Below, one piece after another: positions 6,110-10,453 of a DNA stretch of 10,453 nt (position 1 is its first letter; each line of letters starts with the position of its first letter). Under the pieces are notes generated by a model. It saw nothing but the letters and a program-made list of their open reading frames with translations, was not told where the DNA came from and did no database searches. The position numbers were made by a program, and so were the translations under genes. Source of the DNA: Actinomycetota bacterium (GTDB taxonomy: Bacteria; Actinomycetota; Actinomycetes; Nanopelagicales; Nanopelagicaceae). The stretch covers positions 1 to 10,453 of the forward strand of contig WLPB01000022.1 of assembly GCA_009698975.1 (NCBI GenBank), in the 5' to 3' direction.

Positions 6110-7222
6110 ATGAATAATTTCAACAATTCGCCGTGGTGGAGTTCGCCGACTAGCTCAGGAAAGAATATCTCCTTGCGAAGTGCACTCACGCTCTCTTTGA
6201 TAGTGGGAGTAATTGGTGGAATATTCGGGGCAGCCTCCAGTGGATCCCTCTTTGGTTACTCAACAAGTATCGTAAGTTCACAGTCAACTATTGAGCGTCC
6301 GGCAGATTCGGTTGCAGGAATTGCGGCAAGGGTCCTTCCGTCAGTGGTTTCAATTGAAGCTAAAGGCGTAGATGGAGGCTCAACAGGATCGGGCTTCGTG
6401 ATTTCACCAGATGGCTACATCCTTACTAATAATCACGTTATTGCTGGGGCAATCAAGAGCAATGGGGCAATTACAATCCGCTTACAAAATGGCGAGTCTT
6501 ATCGAGCCAGCGTAATCGGGGGAGATAGCACCTACGACTTAGCAGTACTCAGAATCTCAAAGCGCAATCTTCCTGCACTTCAATTCGGGGATAGCGAAAA
6601 GGTGGCAGTGGGAGACAGTGTTCTCGCAATTGGTTCACCACTCGGTCTTTCTGGCACTGTTACATCAGGAATTATCAGTGCAAAAGATAGAGCTGTTACT
6701 GCAGGCGATAATCCTGAAGACAATTCATTTATCAATGCGCTTCAGACGGATGCTGCAATTAATCCTGGAAATTCTGGCGGTCCATTGGTAGATGCCACAG
6801 GTGCAGTCATCGGAGTTAACTCTGCAATAGCCACACTCGGCACTCTCTTTAATTCACAGACTGGTTCAATTGGTCTCGGTTTTGCTATTCCAATCAATCA
6901 AGCTCGCAAAACTGCTGAGCAGTTAATCAAGAGTGGTAAATCTACCTATCCAGTTCTCGGCGTCTCTGTCGCGATGAATTACCAAGGTGTAGGAGCTCAA
7001 GTTTCTCTTAAGAGCGATGCGATACTTCCTGGCGGTCCGGCTGAAAAAGCTGGGCTGAAGGCTGGCGACATCATTACTCAGCTGGGTGATCGCGCAATTA
7101 CTTCTCCCGAGGAGCTGATAGTTGCTGTTCGTTCTCATGATGTTGGCGAAAGTGTGGTCGTGACCTATACCCGTAACGGCAAGAGCACGAGCGTTACTCT
7201 CGTTCTGACAGCCGGCAAGTAG
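6110..7222 (+). CDS. htrA: HtrA/DegP-like membrane-anchored serine protease with PDZ domain
   Basis: 370 residues. A short polar N-terminus (MNNFNNSPWW) precedes one membrane segment (about residues 23-46). A trypsin-like protease domain follows, then one PDZ domain (about 284-370) with the usual GGPAEKAGLKAGDII block. The catalytic triad is complete: His109 in TNNHVI, Asp143 in TYDLAVL, Ser222 in GNSGGPL. It should degrade or refold damaged proteins outside the cytoplasmic membrane. In mycobacteria the gene (htrA, Rv1223) lies between sigE-rseA and tatB and belongs to the envelope-stress response; here tatB follows as expected, but the sigma and anti-sigma genes are replaced by the methyltransferase. 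There are only 12 bases upstream and no SD. Confidence 0.95.
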   Translation: MNNFNNSPWWSSPTSSGKNISLRSALTLSLIVGVIGGIFGAASSGSLFGYSTSIVSSQSTIERPADSVAGIAARVLPSVVSIEAKGVDGGSTGSGFVISPDGYILTNNHVIAGAIKSNGAITIRLQNGESYRASVIGGDSTYDLAVLRISKRNLPALQFGDSEKVAVGDSVLAIGSPLGLSGTVTSGIISAKDRAVTAGDNPEDNSFINALQTDAAINPGNSGGPLVDATGAVIGVNSAIATLGTLFNSQTGSIGLGFAIPINQARKTAEQLIKSGKSTYPVLGVSVAMNYQGVGAQVSLKSDAILPGGPAEKAGLKAGDIITQLGDRAITSPEELIVAVRSHDVGESVVVTYTRNGKSTSVTLVLTAGK

Positions 7223-7227
7223 AGCGA

Positions 7228-7233
7228 TAGGGT
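7228..7233 (+). promoter_or_regulatory. -10 box of a probable leaderless tatB promoter
   Basis: TAGGGT is followed by six bases (TTCGCT) and the ATG at 7240. It lies in the 17-bp gap after htrA, and there is no SD sequence. Confidence 0.55.
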
Positions 7234-7239
7234 TTCGCT

Positions 7240-7539
7240 ATGTTCTTAGATTTCGGTGCTGGCGAAGTTGCTGCTCTTGCCATTCTGGCGATGGTTCTCG
7301 TTGGACCAGAACGGCTCCCACAATTAGCTGTTGAGGCTGCAAAGCTGATTAAAAAACTTCGCGTTGTGGCGACCAGCGCAACAAACGAGCTCAAAGAGAA
7401 CCTAGGCCCAGGGTTTGAAGACCTCAAGCCAGCAGATTTAAATCCAAAGACATTTGTCAGAAAGCAGATCAACGCCGTCTTAGATGACGAGCCAACTAAT
7501 CAACGTCCTCAGAAGAAGATTGATCCAGACCTTTTATGA
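7240..7539 (+). CDS. tatB: Sec-independent protein translocase subunit TatB
   Basis: 99 residues. TatB works with TatC to recognise twin-arginine signal peptides for export of folded proteins. A short N-terminal membrane helix (about 8-21) carries Glu9, at the place of the conserved polar residue of TatB. The hinge GPERLP (22-27) follows, then an amphipathic helix (about 28-48) and a charged, poorly structured tail. The GPERLP hinge and the position after htrA, as in mycobacteria, favour TatB over TatA. TatA and TatC are not in the window. The gene overlaps mrp by ATGA at 7536-7539, implying coupled translation. Confidence 0.88.
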   Translation: MFLDFGAGEVAALAILAMVLVGPERLPQLAVEAAKLIKKLRVVATSATNELKENLGPGFEDLKPADLNPKTFVRKQINAVLDDEPTNQRPQKKIDPDLL

Positions 7540-8654
7540 GCGTTCAAGATTTATTGTTAGAGGCGCTCTCAAAAGTTAACGACCCTGAGCTTCATCGCTC
7601 TATTACTGAACTTGGAATGGTTCAAGATGTTTCAGTAAATGGCTCAACAGCAAAGCTGCACATCCTTCTTACGATTTCGGGCTGCCCGATGAAGGACCGT
7701 CTCCGAAAAGATATCGAGGCAGCAGCCGTAACTGTCGACTCAATTACATCGGTTGAAATTGAGTTTGGTGTAATGAGTGAAGAACAGCGCGCAAATATCA
7801 AGAAGCTTCTGCGAAATGGCCGGGAAGCCTTTATCTCATTTGCACAAGCAGATTCTCTGACTCGAGTCATTGGCGTTGCTTCTGGTAAGGGTGGTGTCGG
7901 AAAATCATCATTGACCGCAAATCTTGCTGTTGCCGCTGCAGCCAAAGGTTTACGTGTAGGAATCTTGGATGCAGATGTCTACGGTCATTCGATACCTCGC
8001 CTTATGGGGATTATGGGCCAACGTCCTACAGCTATTGATCAGATGTTTATTCCGATCGAGTCTTATGGAGTCAAAGTAGTTTCAATGGAGATGTTCAAAC
8101 CTGAACGCTCCGATGCAATTGCCTATCGCGGGCCGCTCCTTCATCGCGTTCTGGAACAACTTCTCTCTGATGCCTATTGGGGCGACCTCGATATACTCTT
8201 TATTGACCTTCCACCAGGTACCGGCGATTTAGCAATCTCACTCGGTCAACTCATTCCCACCTCAGAGATAATCGTTATCACGACACCACAAATTGCCGCG
8301 GCAGAGGTAGCCGAGCGAGCTGGACGTATCGCTCACCAAATTCATCAGCGGGTTATTGGCGTGATCGAGAACATGTCTGCACTTACCTGTCCAAAGTGCG
8401 GTGAAGAGATGTCACTCTTTGGCTCTGGCGGCGGAGAAGAAACTTCAGCTCGGCTTTCATTATTAGTGGGAGCAGATGTTCCACTGATGGGCAAAGTTCC
8501 ATTTAATGCAGATTTACGTGAAGGCGGAGATGAAGGAAAGCCCGTCGTTATCAGCGCACCAGAGAGCGCAAGCGCTCAAGCAATCAGCGCAATCGTTGAG
8601 AAGTTAGTTATTCGCCAGGGTTCGTTACTTGGCGTCAGACTCGGGCTTGCGTAA
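7536..8654 (+). CDS. mrp: Mrp/ApbC-type P-loop ATPase, iron-sulfur cluster carrier
   Basis: 372 residues. An N-terminal MIP18/DUF59 domain (about 1-85, with the conserved Cys in SGCPMKD) is joined to a ParA-like Mrp NTPase domain. The deviant Walker A SGKGGVGKS covers residues 116-124, DADVYGHSIPRLMG follows, and Walker B is LFIDLPPGTGD. The CPKC pair at 285 and 288 is the motif that bridges a 4Fe-4S cluster between two subunits. The protein assembles or carries Fe-S clusters to apo-proteins in the cytoplasm. Its start overlaps the tatB stop (ATGA). Its last ten codons or so overlap the 3' end of the opposing DUF1003 gene by 30 bp. It is the last gene of the plus-strand run. Confidence 0.95.
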   Translation: MSVQDLLLEALSKVNDPELHRSITELGMVQDVSVNGSTAKLHILLTISGCPMKDRLRKDIEAAAVTVDSITSVEIEFGVMSEEQRANIKKLLRNGREAFISFAQADSLTRVIGVASGKGGVGKSSLTANLAVAAAAKGLRVGILDADVYGHSIPRLMGIMGQRPTAIDQMFIPIESYGVKVVSMEMFKPERSDAIAYRGPLLHRVLEQLLSDAYWGDLDILFIDLPPGTGDLAISLGQLIPTSEIIVITTPQIAAAEVAERAGRIAHQIHQRVIGVIENMSALTCPKCGEEMSLFGSGGGEETSARLSLLVGADVPLMGKVPFNADLREGGDEGKPVVISAPESASAQAISAIVEKLVIRQGSLLGVRLGLA

Positions 8655-9119
8655 CTCTTCAACAATCTCTTTCGCAAAATCTTCCAGCTCACTTCGCAAA
8701 AAGTCACGAGTAGAAACATCTCCGAGAGTTATGCGCAAGCTTGCAAGCTCTCTCGTGAGATATTCAGTATCAGCAAGATTGCGATCTCCGCGGGCCCGAT
8801 CTTCATTGAGGGCAATTCGATCTCGGTCTGCTTGGCGATTTTGAGCAAGCAAAATAAGTGGCGCAGCGTATGAGGCTTGCAGCGAGAGAATCAAAGTTAA
8901 GAAGATAAATGGGTACTTATCCCATCGAAGATCTGATGGCGCAAGAGTGTTCCAAGTGATCCACGAAATTACAAAGACTGTCATATAAACAAGGAACTTT
9001 GCAGTTCCAAGAAAGCGAGCAAAGCGCTCGGAGAGACGTCCAAAAGCTTCAGGATCATAATTAGCGCGAAGTGAGCGTCTGGTCTCGCGCGGAGTATCTA
9101 AACCGTTGTTACGTGCCAT
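8625..9119 (-). CDS. DUF1003 membrane protein
   Basis: 164 residues. A basic N-terminal region precedes two membrane segments (about 40-59 and 70-91), joined by a short loop. The second ends in the LLAQNRQADRDR signature typical of DUF1003, followed by a charged, likely coiled-coil tail (about 100-160). Function is unknown; the topology suggests both ends are cytoplasmic. It starts two bases after the stop of the MgtE-like gene and has a strong SD, so the two are surely co-transcribed. To my recollection the same pair occurs in mycobacteria (Rv1231c and Rv1232c, close to mrp), so the link is old. The 3' end overlaps mrp by 30 bp. Confidence 0.88.
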   Translation of the reverse strand: MARNNGLDTPRETRRSLRANYDPEAFGRLSERFARFLGTAKFLVYMTVFVISWITWNTLAPSDLRWDKYPFIFLTLILSLQASYAAPLILLAQNRQADRDRIALNEDRARGDRNLADTEYLTRELASLRITLGDVSTRDFLRSELEDFAKEIVEELRKPESDAK

Positions 9120-9121
9120 CG

Positions 9122-10441
9122 TTAAGCCCCCTTCTCGCTATCAAAGACATCTGCAAAATTTGTATCAATGTTTTCTAAGGCTGCAGTCGTTGCAGCAGAA
9201 TCACGATGAACGTGACGCCAGTTCTCTGGAAGTAAGTGATCGAGCACGTCATCCACAGTAATTGCACCGATGAGACGCTCATTTGCATCAATTACCGGCA
9301 GCGAGAGCAAGTTATAGCTTGCTAAATATGAGGCAACTTCATGCAGTGATGCATCGGGATTTACACCTGCAGTTGTCGTATCAACGAGGGATCCGAGTAG
9401 CGTTGATGGTGGTTCGCGAAGAAGTCGTTGATAGTGAACCATTCCAATAAAGCGCCCAGTAGGTGTTTCTAGTGGCTGGCGCGAGATAAATACTTGAGAG
9501 GCAAGAGCTGGTGATAGCTCACTCTTTCGAACTGCTGCAAGTGCATCTGCAACTGAATAATCAGCCGACATTACAATCGGCTCTGTCGTCATCAAGCCAC
9601 CCGCTGAATAGTCTTCATAGGTCATAAGACGAAGTACGTCTTCGGCATCTTCTGGATCCATAAGTTCAATTAGCTCTTGTGCTCGCTCTTCACCGATTTC
9701 GCGGAGTAAGTCCGCAGCATCATCTGGATCCATCTCTTCCAGAACATCAGCAGCACGCTCTCCTTCGAGCTCTGCCAAGAGCGAGACTCGCTCTGCTTCA
9801 TCCATCTCTTCAATAACATCTGCCAAGCGCTCATCATCGAGTGCGCGCGCTACTTCGACTCGACGCTTTGGGGCGAGATCTTGCAATACGGCAGCTAAAT
9901 CTGCTGCGCGAAGAGTGCTCAGAGTTGCAAGTAGGTGTGTTGCGCCTTGATTTGTTTCATGAGTTGCAAAGCCTGTGACTTCTTCCCATGCAACAGTTGA
10001 AGTCGCGCCTTTACGTCTTAATCCGCGCCCCTTGCGCATGATGTGAACCTTTGAAATAAACCAATCACCTGTACGAGTAATTTCCATACCCATATCTTCG
10101 ACAACTACAGCCTCACCGCCCTCGACAAGAGCTATTGAACGATCAAGGAGGTCTCCTAGAACTAGAATTTCTCCAGCGCGGGTCTCGAAGCGGCGCATAT
10201 TAAGAAGACCAGTAATAACAACGGCACCTGATTCAATTGAGGTTACTCGTGTAATTGGAACAAAGACTCTACGACGAAGTGGAACTTCGACTACTAGACC
10301 AAGAATGCGTGGAGGTTGATTGTTAGAACGCAGGGTCGCGACAGCATCGCGCACCTTGCCAACTGGATCTCCATTAGGGTCAAAGACTGCAGTTCCTGCA
10401 AGGCGGGCGAGGAAGACTCGATTCATTCCATTTCCGCTCAT
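9122..10441 (-). CDS. MgtE N-terminal domain/CBS protein without a transport channel
   Basis: 439 residues. A beta-rich, PRC-barrel-like N-terminal half comes first (about 8-155: VGKVRDAV, RRVFVPITRVTSIE, then a second copy-like stretch). An MgtE-N superhelix follows (about 170-280) with repeated acidic helices carrying EEMD (211-214 and 235-238) and MDPED (261-265). Two CBS domains complete it (about 283-345 and 350-405). There is no membrane domain, so it is not a magnesium channel although such proteins are often named so; the MgtE-N/CBS part senses Mg2+ or nucleotides in true MgtE. It is probably cytoplasmic and may work with the DUF1003 membrane protein encoded just downstream. The ATG at 10441 has a TANNNT box 6 nt upstream; an in-frame ATG 15 bases later is possible. 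Confidence 0.88.
   Translation of the reverse strand: MSGNGMNRVFLARLAGTAVFDPNGDPVGKVRDAVATLRSNNQPPRILGLVVEVPLRRRVFVPITRVTSIESGAVVITGLLNMRRFETRAGEILVLGDLLDRSIALVEGGEAVVVEDMGMEITRTGDWFISKVHIMRKGRGLRRKGATSTVAWEEVTGFATHETNQGATHLLATLSTLRAADLAAVLQDLAPKRRVEVARALDDERLADVIEEMDEAERVSLLAELEGERAADVLEEMDPDDAADLLREIGEERAQELIELMDPEDAEDVLRLMTYEDYSAGGLMTTEPIVMSADYSVADALAAVRKSELSPALASQVFISRQPLETPTGRFIGMVHYQRLLREPPSTLLGSLVDTTTAGVNPDASLHEVASYLASYNLLSLPVIDANERLIGAITVDDVLDHLLPENWRHVHRDSAATTAALENIDTNFADVFDSEKGA
9127..9134 (-). promoter_or_regulatory. Ribosome binding site of the DUF1003 gene
   Basis: On the minus strand AAGGGGG (9127-9133) lies within the last codons of the MgtE-like gene, seven bases before the ATG at 9119. 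This is a near-ideal SD, in line with a gene translated from inside a longer transcript. Confidence 0.65.
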
Positions 10442-10447
10442 GGGCTA

Positions 10448-10453
10448 AGGGTA
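10448..10453 (-). promoter_or_regulatory. -10 box of a probable leaderless promoter for the MgtE-like/DUF1003 unit
   Basis: TACCCT on the minus strand, at the very edge of the window, is followed by six bases (TAGCCC) and the ATG at 10441. The -35 region is outside the window. Confidence 0.5.

Noticed and set aside
9122..10441. Magnesium transporter MgtE
   Set aside because: Only the soluble N-terminal and CBS domains are present; the membrane channel domain is missing.
1..10453. CRISPR arrays, tRNA or rRNA genes, insertion sequences, phage or toxin-antitoxin genes
   Set aside because: No regular repeats, RNA gene motifs, transposase or integrase motifs were found; nearly all the DNA is covered by recognisable core genes.

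Overview
The window looks like chromosomal DNA of a small-genome actinobacterium, probably a freshwater acI/Nanopelagicales type. The phylum is inferred from gene families: a Mycobacterium-type DapD, a DUF3117 protein, an Rv1220c-like methyltransferase, and the order methyltransferase, HtrA, TatB, Mrp, DUF1003, MgtE-like/CBS, which recalls the M. tuberculosis Rv1220c-Rv1232c neighbourhood. The lineage is a weaker inference from three signs: AT-richer sequence than most actinobacteria (by eye, a little under half G+C), almost no intergenic DNA, and many genes without a Shine-Dalgarno (SD) sequence. No RNA gene, CRISPR array, insertion sequence or phage gene was seen, and no stretch over 300 bases lacks a gene.

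Layout. 1-1541 (+): the tail of a polysaccharide-export type ABC ATPase, overlapped by a secreted SpoIID-domain protein; both point to the cell envelope. 1534-2466 (-): dapD, making a lysine/diaminopimelate precursor; its 3' end overlaps the SpoIID gene. 2467-2501: a 35-bp divergent promoter region. 2502-8654 (+): a packed run of nine genes: LOG-family phosphoribohydrolase, SRPBCC protein, a stand-alone sigma region 4 protein, DUF3117, leucyl aminopeptidase, O-methyltransferase, HtrA-like protease, TatB and Mrp. 8625-10441 (-): a two-gene unit, a MgtE-N/CBS protein followed by a DUF1003 membrane protein, converging on mrp with a 30-bp overlap.

Working together. HtrA (quality control outside the membrane), TatB (export of folded proteins) and the SpoIID protein (peptidoglycan or wall polymers) act at the envelope. 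DapD supplies the precursor pathway for peptidoglycan cross-links. Mrp carries Fe-S clusters, and PepA and LOG are housekeeping hydrolases. The MgtE-like/DUF1003 pair may sense divalent cations or nucleotides at the membrane, but this is inference.

The two most notable points are as follows. (1) A TANNNT hexamer lies 6-8 nt before the start codon of six genes, as expected of leaderless transcription; a seventh copy lies before an ATG at the head of pepA. (2) The pepA reading frame clearly continues upstream of its first usual start codon, but the ATG at the leaderless position is out of frame and is followed at once by TAG. I found no convincing new multi-gene system; most of the region is conserved core genome.
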